The notes beneath the pieces are model-generated. The model saw only the letters and a program-made list of their open reading frames with translations, was not told where the DNA came from and did not search any database. From NCBI GenBank assembly GCA_021018815.1, contig JAITYX010000049.1, forward strand, positions 3,534,001-3,598,000: a DNA stretch of 64,000 nucleotides, read 5' to 3'. This stretch comes from Talinum fruticosum (Eukaryota > Streptophyta > Magnoliopsida > Caryophyllales > Talinaceae). Positions 47,660-57,779 of this stretch are shown piece by piece (the stretch's first letter is position 1; each line of letters starts with the position of its first letter). A program made the translations under genes and the position numbers.

Positions 47660-49251
47660 TGAAGGTTTTCTCGGGAGAGTCCGATTCACCCTAGAGGGGA
47701 GTGAATAGGGTGATGGAGGATTTTCGTGGAAAATCAAACTCTTTTGCCAAAGGAGAGACAGTAAACAGATTCCGAGTCTAAAACGGAGTCGAAAAGTATG
47801 AACTCGAATTGCAATAAAAAGTAAGGAAGCGCATCAAGCTGAAGCTTTGACACTGTCCGAGTCTAGAATGAACTCGGAAAGTAGAGACATAGAGATTACG
47901 TGGAAACCCTTCCGGGCAGAAAACCACGGACCGTGCTAATCCAAGCACGAAGTCAAACCCACTATTTTGAGTCCACAAAATACAGTAGATCGATCGAACC
48001 CAAGTTGCTCCCTTAAACAACTCGTTCACAAGTTTTTCTAGACTCGAAATTCCCTTATCTCGATCTAGTACTTCCTAGCTGAGATAACCCTTATAGCTAG
48101 GGACAACTAAGCCGAGTTAACCTTTACAGACTTAGTCAAGGGACCTTACCCGAGAGTAAGAAAGTGTTTGTAACTAAGTACAAGACCTTACAACTCGTAA
48201 AGTAATGAATTACAGAGTAGGAGTTGTAAGTAGAAGATTGAGAATGAATACAATGACTTTGCTCAAGTACGTGTATTAACAATAGGTTCGGCAATCTTCA
48301 AGTCTTGAGAGTTGGCTTCTATTTATAGATGACCAAGCAAGCATAGCCGTTATCTCAAACTTCGACGGGAAGTCCTTTGTGACCGTTGTTAAGAGCTTTC
48401 GAGTCACTCGGAAAGTATCCATTGTGATATGAACGTTGGCCAACGGTTCTTAACTCTCTTAGAAGTTCCAAAACCACTCGGCGGTGTCTTGAAGGATAAG
48501 GTGGAAACCACCGTTAAGCTTGGCATTTCAGCTTTTCCAGATTTGGAAACAGACAGCCACGACACAATCTTCCGAGGCTAGGTCGAGAAGGGGAAAAGCC
48601 ATGTCTCGCTGGTGATTTGACGTTTTGAAGCCGGTTACTTTTGTATTTCAAAAGTGTATCCTCGTTTGAATAACCTACAAAAGTAAATCAATTTTGGTTT
48701 TCAAAGTATAAAATACTTTGGTCCACGATTAGACACGAGATAATAATATAATTAAGATAATTAAGCAACTAATTATCCGAGTCGGAAAATGAGTGGAATT
48801 TTCTGAGTCTAATATCCATGAAACTCAAAATTCCATCCGAGTTAATCTAAGCGAGAATCAAGTTATACAACGAATATCGAGTGAAACAAACTTGATCTAG
48901 ACTAAGCATGGTTTAGACTAGAAGCGCCGACTACGACGGAATAGGACTATCACATGAAGTCGGACCTGAGTGCGGTGAAGCGAAATACTAGTCAATTCGA
49001 GCATGCGATATATCTAAGTGATGACGGATTCAAAACCGAGTGAGATAGCTCGAATACATTCCGAGTCACACAGAGACAAGCAAGTGTACATGAGGTAAAT
49101 GCTATATCACTTAGAATAAATAATATATCACTCGGAAAAGTTTCTAAGGTACAGAGAATGCCTTGGAATCAAAACCTTATAAGTGAGAAGTTCTTATACC
49201 CGATTCCTTCGATAGTACTCGTAAAGCTGCGAACAGTTGTCCGAGTCTTCA
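47660..49251 (-). repeat. 5' LTR of VIII
   Basis: 1592 bp, from TGAAGGTTTTCTCGGG to GAGTCTTCA, followed by the duplication ATATA. TATAAATA (minus strand) is at 48320-48327. Confidence 0.9.
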
Positions 49252-50187
49252 ATATAATCTTTGGAGCTACTAATGAAAATCTATGTCGAGATTTTTCCGA
49301 GTTAATGAGACAGGAATTCCAAATGAGCATGATGGGAGAGCTCAATTCCTTTCTTGGTCTACAAATCAAACAGGATAAAGATGGCATCTATGTCTATCAA
49401 TCTAAGTATACTAAGGAATTGTTGTAGAAGTACAAACTTCAAGATGCAAAACATGCAACAACACCAATGAGTAGCAGAGCATGAAATTGCACTCGGATGA
49501 AAAAGGTAAAGCGAGTAGATCGAAACTCTATCGAGGTATGATTAGATCCCTGCTATATCTCACATCCAATGGGCCGGACATTATGTTTAGTGTATGCCTA
49601 TGTGCAAGATTCCAAGCTAATCCAAAAGAATCACATCCATTACGGTGAAGAGAATTTTCGGATATCTTGCACGGACTCATAACCTACGTCTATGGATCTC
49701 AAGAGACTCAGGATCGACCCTCACTGGATACTCGGATGCTGACTATGCTAGATACAAGGTTGATAGAAAGAGCACATCGGGAGCATGCCAATTTCTGGGT
49801 CAATCCCTTATATCGTGGCACACAAAGAAGCAAAACTCAGTAGCCCTATTAACTGTTGAAGCCGAGTACATTGCAGCGGGAGCATGCTTGTGCTCAGATT
49901 CTATGGATCAAGTAACACTTGAAAGATATTGGACTCTCATTCAAATCAATTCCAATCAAGTGTGATAATCGTAGTGCAATCAGCATCATTAAAAATCCGA
50001 GTTCAAGCACTAAAAAACAAAGCATATTTAGGTCAAGTATCATTTTCTAAGAGATCATTATGAGAAAGGTGATATTAAACTTGAATTTATTCCTATGAAA
50101 TTTTAGTTAGCTGATATTTTCACTAAGCCACTTAGTGAGGATCGGTTTTGTTTTCTTATGAATAAGTTTCGCATGATAAATGCATGA
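49252..50187 (+). pseudogene. pol: RT C-terminus and RNase H of VI
   Basis: The RT frame resumes after insertion VIII with IFGATNENLCRDFSELMRQEFQMSMMGELNSFLGLQIKQDKDGIYVYQSKYTKELL, then a TAG stop (49425-49427). RNase H (49645-49965) shows TGYSDADYARYKVDRKSTSGACQF, SLISWHTKKQNSVALLTVEAEYIAAGAC, then a frameshift. KIKCDNRSAISI, HFLRDHYEKGDIKLEFIP and LADIFTKPLSED occur downstream. The pol frame ends MNKFRMINA with TGA at 50185-50187. Confidence 0.85.
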
Positions 50188-50694
50188 TTACGTGATTTTT
50201 AAAGGGAAATTGTCTTGCATGATTATGTGTTACATGTTTCCTTTCTTTGTCCCGATGACAATTGGTTCGGTTGACCCAATGAAACCGAGCTAGGAGTTAT
50301 TATATGTTTGTGCTTTCGAGTCACTTAGAAACCTTATTGAGTCGAGACTTAGCTTTTTAAAAAATCAACTTCAAACTTTTGAAATCATCTCTAGATTAGT
50401 GGAGAATTTCATAAATTTCTTTTAAAATTTCTCCTTTTCTCTCTCTCTCTCTCTATCGCGCGCATCGATTAGTGAGCTAGCCGTTGGGAGAAAGACACTG
50501 GAATTCTAACCGTTGGAGACAGAACCGTCCCACCTGTCCGAGGCGACTGTTGGAGGTTTAGGTCAAAATGAATACTCGAAGGACATTCCTTTCATTATAA
50601 ATAGCATCCATTTTCCTTCATTTCGCTACTTTACTCTATGCTAACCTAATCTCTTGCATACTCACTCTTGCACTCAAAAGTTCTCAGCACTCTC

Positions 50695-50755
<61 letters not shown>

Positions 50756-50793
50756 TCTTCGAAGCTCAATCTCTTTCACTTCAAAATTCAGCC
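50188..50793 (+). promoter_or_regulatory. Candidate internal promoter of VI upstream of the post-pol ORF
   Basis: TATAAATA (50596-50603) lies 191 bp before the ATG at 50794. Upstream are CCGTTGG (50482) and AACCGTTGG (50507). The leader is pyrimidine-rich and includes a perfect CT repeat. The same order is found in VII and VIII. Confidence 0.55.
50698..50752. repeat. (CT)n microsatellite
   Basis: 55 bp of uninterrupted CT (about 27 units) in the leader of the post-pol ORF of VI. VII has a short GA/CT run at the equivalent place. Confidence 0.95.
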
Positions 50794-52404
50794 ATGCCTA
50801 AAAGTGGTTCAACTTAAGACTTTCTAGGGTATGGGACCAAAAACCTTGAACCAAGCAAACCCTAAGAAACATGTCACATTGGATGATAAGTTCTTTCCAA
50901 CCACTTCCTTCTCGTGGTTGAAGGATATCAAAACCACTCGGAGTCTACAACTTCCTATGCTTTAATGAGTTCATTTACCAAGAACTCATTGCTGAGTTCT
51001 ACTCCAACCTCTCCTCGCTCTAAGGGAATCATCACCTCCAGAGTTCACGACACGATGAGTGCGCATCAATCACTCTCTCCTCTATCGTCTTTTCAAAGTT
51101 TCATCTATCTTTCTCAACTGCCATCCCATCCCCTTCAATGAGATTGCGGATGAATTCTTTGAAAAATACGCCAAGGAAGTCCCTAAGTCACGAAAGAACT
51201 TCTCAATGACTCGGATGAAGACCGAGGCCAAACTTCTCTATTTCCTTTTAATGAAAACTTTCTTCTCTCATCATTCTAGTAAAGAGAATCCTAATTCAAA
51301 GATTCTCAAAACTCTTTTGATATCCTTGAGGGCTTCGATGTAGACCTCTTTCCAGACTATTATCGAGCGGATGGCCACCACGCCATCTCGCTCAAAGAAA
51401 TCCACACCTCTTCCCTTCGGATCCCTTCTTACCTTAATTTTTAAGCAATTTAAGGTTCCTTCCCCTTAGACTCGAACGCCGTGTCCGAGGCTGCCATCAT
51501 TGTCGAAAGGAAGGAGCTTCTTGGATATGCGTACCAAGAAACCCGACTCGGTGTCCGGATCCACGGGTTAAAACCGAGGCCCCCTTCACCTCCTCAAACT
51601 CATACTCACCTTTCACTCCCTCCTCTACGTGGTGGTGCTTCCACCTCAGGTCCTCTTCTTCAAGCCTCTGCAGCCCTGTCTTCATCCCTCGCTAGACAAG
51701 CTCACCCCTGTGTTCGCGAAATTTCGGGACACTCTCCGCTCCTTCAAAACGTGACCATCAACCGGAAGTCCAATCCCGCATTTGAGAGCAACAGGATGTG
51801 CTCCTAGAAATGAAGACTCGGTAAGGGAGCAACATGAGCCACTTGAGCTCTTTAGAGAAAGGCGTACCAAAGCTGCTCAGGACCCGAGAGCTCGGATACC
51901 TCTAAGGAGTCCTTGAGCCCCGCCAAGTCTCGCTCGAGAGAGGCGGAAGAAGAAGAGGAAGTTACGGTTGAAGCATCTCTTCGTGAGGAGAAGGAGGAAG
52001 AGATAAAGGAAGAAGAGAAAGAGAAGAAGAATGAAGAAGCCGAGGGACAAGGTGCCGCCATTCCTCAACCGGAGCCGATCGGCTCGGACAGTAGTCTTAG
52101 TGGGTTAGAAGACCCTACGGATGTTGGACAATCCACAGCGGTCAAGCTCGAAGAAGCACCTCCTCTCGCAATTTTCCAAGAGGTTGAGCCTCTAGATGAC
52201 TTAGTTCTTGGTCGCCCACTCGGAGCTAAGCCACTACCGGAGATTCCGAGTGTTGCCGCCGCCCGCATCTTCAACGTCCTCCGAAGCATACTAGCGCAGG
52301 CGCACGGCACGCTCATCAACCTCAACATAAACCGCCCCAGCTCCACCATCTTAATTTCTCTTATTTCATTCTTTTTTGTCGAGACATCAATTGTATCAAC
52401 TTGA
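50794..52404 (+). pseudogene. Post-pol ORF of VI (putative plant transposon protein-like)
   Basis: It starts MPKSGST then stops. Further blocks in other frames are KHVTLDDKFFPTTSFSWL, FNEFIYQELIAEFYSNL, MKTFFSHHSSKENPNSKILK, PFGSLLTLIFKQFKVP and EAAIIVERKELLGYAYQETRLGV. The C-terminal open segment (51913-52404) is a Glu/Lys-rich coiled coil of about 50 residues, then GSDSSLSGLED, and ends with LGRPLGAKPLPEIP, AAARIFNVLRSIL. It matches the slot and order in VII and VIII. Frameshifts are present; the function is unknown. Confidence 0.6.
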
Positions 52405-52793
52405 CACATTCTTCCCTATTTTTTTTTTTTTTTTGCTGAAATGCAAGAGGGAGAACACTAGAAAAATTGTTGTCTTGTTCAAGGGAGTTTTCTCATCCTC
52501 TTTTCTTGTATTTTTTTGTGAATATATGAATACAGCTTTATATTTTAAAGCATAATTCTTTCCGAGTTCACTCTTTCCGAGTTTGACTCCCTTATTCTTT
52601 ATTTTTGCTCGATATATCTACTCTCATTATTTATTTCATTTTGCTCGATATATATGTTCACATTGTGTTCTTTCTTTCGCCTTGATATAGATGAACTATC
52701 TCGTAGAAATTTTCTAAGTAGTGATACTGTCTAAAATGTTCTAAGTATGAACTGCTTCATTCACTACTTTGTACTCGATATGTTCTACTGAGT
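52405..52793 (+). other. 3' noncoding internal region of VI, left of the CACTA element
   Basis: It contains a T-run (52421-52434) and the blocks AGGGAGAACACTAG and TTGTCTTGTTCAAGGGAG near 52447-52487, corresponding to the region before the PPT in VII. No ORF is seen. The region resumes at 54226. Confidence 0.6.
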
Positions 52794-54222
52794 CACTACC
52801 ACAAAAACGCTATATAGCGACGGAATCGAGTCCGTCGCTAATTAGCTGACGGAATCCGACATGTGTCGGATAAAAATTTAAATAGCGACAGAATTTAATT
52901 CCGTCGCTATTTCGATCATTAGCGACTGGACAAGGAAAACTTAGCGACGGATTTATGAAAAAAAATTAAAATTAAAATTTCTTTTCTATATTTAGCGACG
53001 GAATCAGTCCGTCGCTAAATGTAATTTTTAATTTTTTTTATTAGCTACGGAATTAGTCCGTCGCTAATTCAAAAATTTTAAAACCTTAAATTTTGCCGCC
53101 TACTTTAATTTGAAAAATATAAAAATTTTCAAATTTGAATTAGCAATGGAAAATTCCGTCGCTAATCCAAAATTTTCAAATTTAAATTTACAGACCTATT
53201 TCATTTTTGAAATATATAAAATTTTCAAATTTTTAATCGGCGAGGACTTGTCTGTCGCTAATTCCGTCGCTAAATCAAAATTTGAAAAATTTTACGTTGG
53301 CGGACTATTAAATTTTCTTCGCTTTTGAAAATTTAAAATTTTTAAGTAGCGACAGATAAAATCCGTCGCTAATCCGTCGCTATTTTCGATATAAAATCCG
53401 AAGTTCAACGAAACTCGGCAAACATAAGGAGAGATAGAAGTGAGAGTTTCAGAGAGCAAGAGATAGAAGTTCAACGAGACTCCGCCGCCACCACCGCCAC
53501 CGCCGTCTACCGCCACTACCGCCGTTGTCACCAACTAACCACCTTTAGCCTCTTGTAGGTATGCTTTCTCCATCCTCCCTCATTGTTGGTTGTATTTATA
53601 ATTTACTTTGTTTACTATAAAATTTAAGATTTTAATGGATTTGATATAACTTATTTTGATAGGCATGGTTGGAATGAGGTTAAAGATGAAGATAAGGATA
53701 AAGAGGAAGAAGAAGAGGAAAAGGAAGATGAAGAACATAACTTGTGTTTGTATAATTTACTTGGTTTACTCTTATTTTTATTTTCAATTAGTTTTTATGG
53801 ATGTTTGAAGTTGGATTATTTATGACTTTCGTGTTTGTAGATGATGTTTGTATTTGAATTAAAGTTGAATTTGATGTTGTTATGCTACTTGGATTATTTG
53901 GATTTGTATTTCATTGTAAATTTTTGTATTCGCACTCAAAACTATACAAAATTGTCAATTTTTTTTAAAAAATTTGCTAAAAATCAGCGATGGATTCGTG
54001 ACGAATTTGACTCCGTCGCTAATCCAATTAGCGAAGGATTTTCTTGTTCCGTCGCTGATTGGATTAGCGACGAAATCAAAATTTGTCGCTAATCAGCGAC
54101 GGAAGCATAAAATTCCGTCGCTGATTTGTAGCGACGCGAAAATCAGCGACGGAAATTTTCCGTCGCTAAATAACGTTTTTCCGTCGCTATTTCCGTTACT
54201 ATATGACAATTTTCTAGTAGTG
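52794..54222. mobile_element. Non-autonomous CACTA element with AGCGACGGA subterminal repeats
   Basis: The 1429-bp insertion has termini CACTACCACAAAA and (complement) CACTACTAGAAAA, with a 3-bp duplication AGT on both sides (52791-52793 and 54223-54225), as CACTA/EnSpm elements make. Both subterminal regions are packed with TAGCGACGGA or its complement TCCGTCGCTA, at least fifteen copies by eye, in both orientations. There is no transposase. The centre (53440-53760) has a CCGCCA-rich block and splice-like junctions TTGTAG/GTATGC and GATAG/GCATGG, possibly captured exon sequence. Confidence 0.85.
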
Positions 54223-54288
54223 AGTAAGAATGAGAACTCATGTCTTTCACTAACAAAGTTTCTATCCGAGTATGGAATGCCTTTCATC

Positions 54289-54301
54289 AAAAAGGGGAGA
54301 T
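54289..54301 (+). other. Polypurine tract of VI
   Basis: AAAAAGGGGAGAT immediately precedes the 3' LTR and is preceded by ATGCCTTTCATC, as in all other copies. Confidence 0.85.
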
Positions 54302-55791
54302 TGCGGACTCGGACTCGAGACTAAATTATTCCGAGTATCACATAAAGAGTCGGTACAAACCTCATCCCTCCTAAGTTTTGATTACAAGTCATTCTAAGTG
54401 TTATAGAAACTCTTGCATAAGTTTTCATTTGATTCGACTCGACTCGGAAAACACATTCTTGTTTATCCACTCGCTTTGAAGTTAATGAGTCACTTAGACA
54501 TCACTCGGATTTATCGCATGTTCAAATAATATCTCTAACACTTGTTATCCGAGTTCTGATCGTAAATTTAAAAGCAAAGTGAATTACAATGTTAATTCCT
54601 ATTTCTAAGTCATAGCATTTGTTTGAGAGTTATTGTCCCGGATCAAGTCCATATACTCGATGCTTTCACTCTTATAACTTCATCTTTCTTAGGATCGATT
54701 CTAATGTACTTTGAGTATAATGAATATTACACTCGTAAAATTCCACTCTTCTAGGCTCAAGATAATTATGCACTTAATTGTCTTAATTAAATTATTATCT
54801 ATGCCTAATCTTGGACCACAGTATTTCATAGTTTGAGAACCAAAATTGTTTACTTTTGTAGGTTATCAAAACAAGGTTATCTCATTTTTTAAATTACAAA
54901 AATAACCGGCTTGAAGTTGTCACTCACCAGACAGACAAGGCTTTTCTACTTCGAACAAGGCTCGAGCGCTGTGTCAAGGTTATCTGTTTCCAAAACTTAA
55001 AAACTTCAATGCCAAGCTCAACGTTGGTTTCCACCTTACTTTTCGGACAACACCAGTTGATCGAAGCACCTTTAGGAGCCAAGAGTCATTGCCCAACGTT
55101 CACATCCCAACGGATATTTTATAAGCAACTCGGAAGAACCATTACAATGGTAAAAAGGCTTTAGTTCGAAATCGGACACAACGGCTAGTCTCGCTTGGTC
55201 ACCTATAAATTGAAGCCACCTCTCAATACTTGAAGATTTGCTGGAATTATTGTTAAAACACATTACTTAAGAAAAAGCATTGTATTCATATTCAATCTTC
55301 TACTTACAACTCCTTGCTTGTAGTTCATACTTTCCGAGTTGTAAAGTCTTGTAATTAGTTGTAAAAGTGTTCTTACTTTCTAAGTAAGGTCCCTTAACTG
55401 AGCTATAAGGGTTAACTCAACTTAGTTGTCCTTACCTGTAAAGGTTACCTCGCTTAAGAAGTACTAGATGAGATAAGGGAATTTCCGAGTCTAGGAAAAC
55501 TCTATAAGGAATTGTTTACGGGAGTAATTCGGTTGAGTCGAGTCTATTGTATTTTGTGGATTCAAAATAATGGATTCGACTTGGTGCTTGGACTAGCACT
55601 GTCTCGTGGTTTTCTGCCCCAGGAGGGTTTCCACGTATCTCCGAGTTTACACTTTTTTAGTCCAATCTAGACTCAGATTGTCGTGTTCATTCCTTTCAAA
55701 CTTAAAGTTTTTAAGTTTGCTAAAATTTCCTCATCACCCTATTAACCCCCTCCCTCTAGGATGACTAAGACTCTCCAAGAGCAAACCTTCA
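54302..55791 (+). repeat. 3' LTR of VI
   Basis: 1490 bp, from TGCGGACTCGGACTCG (start slightly decayed) to GAGCAAACCTTCA, followed by the duplication GTCTT. TATAAAT is at 55204-55210. Confidence 0.9.
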
Positions 55792-55796
55792 GTCTT

Positions 55797-56216
55797 TAAC
55801 ATAAGGTTGGATTTATCAGGCAATCGACGAAGACATGGAAGAGGGATAAATGTTCATTTGAGACAAACGTGATAAACAATGACAAAACTAGTAATAATTC
55901 CCTATTGTTTATAATCTTTTTCACCAATAAACTCTTTAACCCTCTTCCCTTTCTTTGTGGATCGACCCACATTGTAGATAGAATCCATGTTTTTCCTTGT
56001 GAACCCGACTTTATTGTTAAAGACAACAAGGGTCTTGAGAACTCGAGTTCTTGCTGTATCTTAGGCCGTTAAACCAAATTTATGGGTGGCCTCGACATTT
56101 TCTTCTTTTCATTATCCTCTACATTACATAAATTTTAAAAAATCATGTACTCTAGATTACGATCATATATAATACAACAAATTTGCAACCAAAAAGGAAA
56201 ATATAAATTTCGATAA
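55797..56216. repeat. Inner left arm, loop and right arm of a long inverted repeat
   Basis: 55797-55880 is complementary to about 55905-56016 (GATAAACAAT against ATTGTTTAT; GGAAGAGGG against CCCTCTTCC; GTCTTTAACA against TGTTAAAGAC), with a roughly 30-bp extra segment in the right arm. 56017-56216 pairs with the outer left arm at 19203-19398. The loop is about 24 bp. Before element VI arrived, the structure was a hairpin-forming repeat with arms near 280-310 bp. It has no coding frame and no clear terminal motif. Confidence 0.65.
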
Positions 56217-56362
56217 TTGGACAAATGATTACACCCCAACATCACCTCATCAAAATAAATAAATTTCAAGATTTACCTTTATGACAAGTTTTTGGATCCC
56301 TATATCCAAAAATCTTACCAATTACATAAAATTTCTCTTAAATTGTATTCCATTTCATCCAT

Positions 56363-56610
56363 AAACCCTAAACCATAAATCATTCCATTTTCCTAAATCC
56401 TAAACCACAAATCTTTCCATTTCCCTAGACCCTTAACCAGAAATCTTTCCATTTCTCTGAACCCTAAACCCGCCATGACTCTTTCGATTTACCTAAACTA
56501 TAAACCCTATGTCATAACTCTTTTGATTTACTTAAAGCACAAACTCTAAACCCTAAACCCTAAACTATATATCATTCCATTGCCCTAAATTACTAAATCC
56601 GAAATCCCTA
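56363..56610 (+). repeat. Degenerate tandem repeat with telomere-like cores
   Basis: About six units of 32-50 bp follow the pattern (A)AACCCTAAACC, ATAAATC, TTCCATTT, CCCT. The CCCTAAA core equals the plant telomere repeat. The best units start at 56363, 56395 and 56428. Confidence 0.65.
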
Positions 56611-57025
56611 AACACATTTGTCAAAATCTCGGACGTTATAAGAATTTCTAACTTCACAAACTAAACAATATATAAAAATTCACTAACATTCTCAACATTA
56701 AACATTCAACATTTCAATAATCTCAAACATTACCCACATTCTTAACATTCAACTAAGTACCACAAATACATTCAACACTCAACTAACCTATTTTGCAAAT
56801 AACTTAAAGCGAACAATAAGAGATGGGAGAGAAGCATACTAGAAGCGATGACGACAATGGTGGGAGTGAGCGAAAGGCAAGAGGGAGAGGCAACCACAAA
56901 GCAACAACAAGAGCAACGACAACGGTAGAGTGACGACACCGATGAGAGTGAGGAGAGAGTAAGTTTGACAAGAGCAACTGGATATGGGTAGTAAGAGCTA
57001 GATTAGATAACGAGATAGTGAGCTA
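56611..57025. other. Unassigned AT-rich then purine-rich stretch
   Basis: 56640-56790 repeats short ACATTCTCAACATT-like words. 56815-57010 is GA-rich, including GACGACAATGG and CAACAACAAGAGCAACGACAACGG. No convincing gene or terminus is seen. It may belong to the CACTA fragment ending at 57307. Confidence 0.4.
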
Positions 57026-57307
57026 GTGGGCAATGGTGTCTCGTTTTTAGGTTTCATCGACAAACTTTTAACTACGGTTCAATTAACAAACCATAATAAT
57101 AGAGGACCTATTATCACGATTGTTTCATTAAAACATAGTAAAAGTAGACATATTCACCTATTACTAAGGTTAAATGACAGAACTGTAGTAATAGGTGTAA
57201 GAAAATACCGCTTATTTAAAAAAATTCCACCGCTTCTTCTTTTAGGACAGCTTTTATTTTTAACCGTCGTATAACAGCCGTAATAGAAAGTTATACATGT
57301 AGTAGTG
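57026..57307. mobile_element. Probable CACTA-type 3' terminus
   Basis: The sequence ends CATGTAGTAGTG (complement CACTACTACATG) at 57307. Subterminal short repeats ACGGTT, ACCGTCGT and AGCCGTAAT precede it. The matching left terminus was not found, so only one end of a decayed element is supported. Confidence 0.45.
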
Positions 57308-57554
57308 ATAGAAAATAACTTCTATGCTTATGCAAAATTGATATAATCAAAGATAAAATTTTACTATGTAAACATATTTTAATCTTTCAACAATAATTCT
57401 TAACCTTTATGAGTGAGGAGACATGTTAGAGTATAGAACTTATGATAGGTCTTCAACTATATATCAGCTCAAATTTTTGGTTGAAATAACTTTTGTATAT
57501 AAAAAATTCTTATAAGTAGATATAGTTGTTTAATATTTTTGAATCGCCTTTGAT

Positions 57555-57779
57555 CACTACAACAAAACACTAAAATAGTGACGGAAATGTCCGACAAGTT
57601 AGGAGCCCCTTGAATAGTCCGACGAGTATTACATCGGACTCCGACGGGCGGGGTTTTTTGACATCAGATTTCCAACGGGCTTGATGTACTTCCCGATGGG
57701 CCCGTCAGTCAATCCGTACAAACGAGCGAAATTCCGACAGTCGAGTCCGTCGGATATCCCGTCGAAATTTTGAAATTGA
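57555..57779. mobile_element. CACTA-type 5' terminus, cut by a copia LTR
   Basis: It starts CACTACAACAAAACACTAAAATAGTGACGG. Subterminal GTCCGACGAG, CCGACGGG and GTCCGTCGGAT motifs recur in both orientations to 57779, where a copia LTR begins. The rest of the element is missing from the window. Confidence 0.6.

Larger units (their letters stand above)
35885..49251 (-). mobile_element. Complete Ty1/copia SIRE-like element VIII, nested in VI
   Basis: This 13,367-bp minus-strand element has LTRs 35885-37470 and 47660-49251 and the perfect duplication ATATA (35880-35884 and 49252-49256). Without its 2478-bp Helitron it is 10,889 bp, two bases from element VII. It has the same gene order, including the post-pol ORF. 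The LTRs show roughly 20 differences in the first 200 bp, so it is older than VII by eye. It is antiparallel to its host. Confidence 0.92.
19399..55791 (+). mobile_element. Complete nested Ty1/copia SIRE-like element VI
   Basis: This is a full-length plus-strand element with LTRs 19399-20887 and 54302-55791, a PBS at 20890, a PPT at 54289-54301 and a perfect 5-bp duplication GTCTT (19394-19398 and 55792-55796). It spans 36.4 kb only because VII (24454-35344), VIII (35885-49251) and a CACTA element (52794-54222) landed in it. Removing these and their duplications leaves about 10.7 kb, close to VII and to VIII without its Helitron. Its LTRs differ at roughly one base in ten by eye, so it is the oldest of the three. 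All coding domains are present in order but broken. Confidence 0.9.

Noticed and set aside
53292..53534. Minus-strand frame with a Gly run in the CACTA element
   Set aside because: It is the complement of a CCGCCA repeat with no further coding features. The possible captured exon would be on the plus strand.
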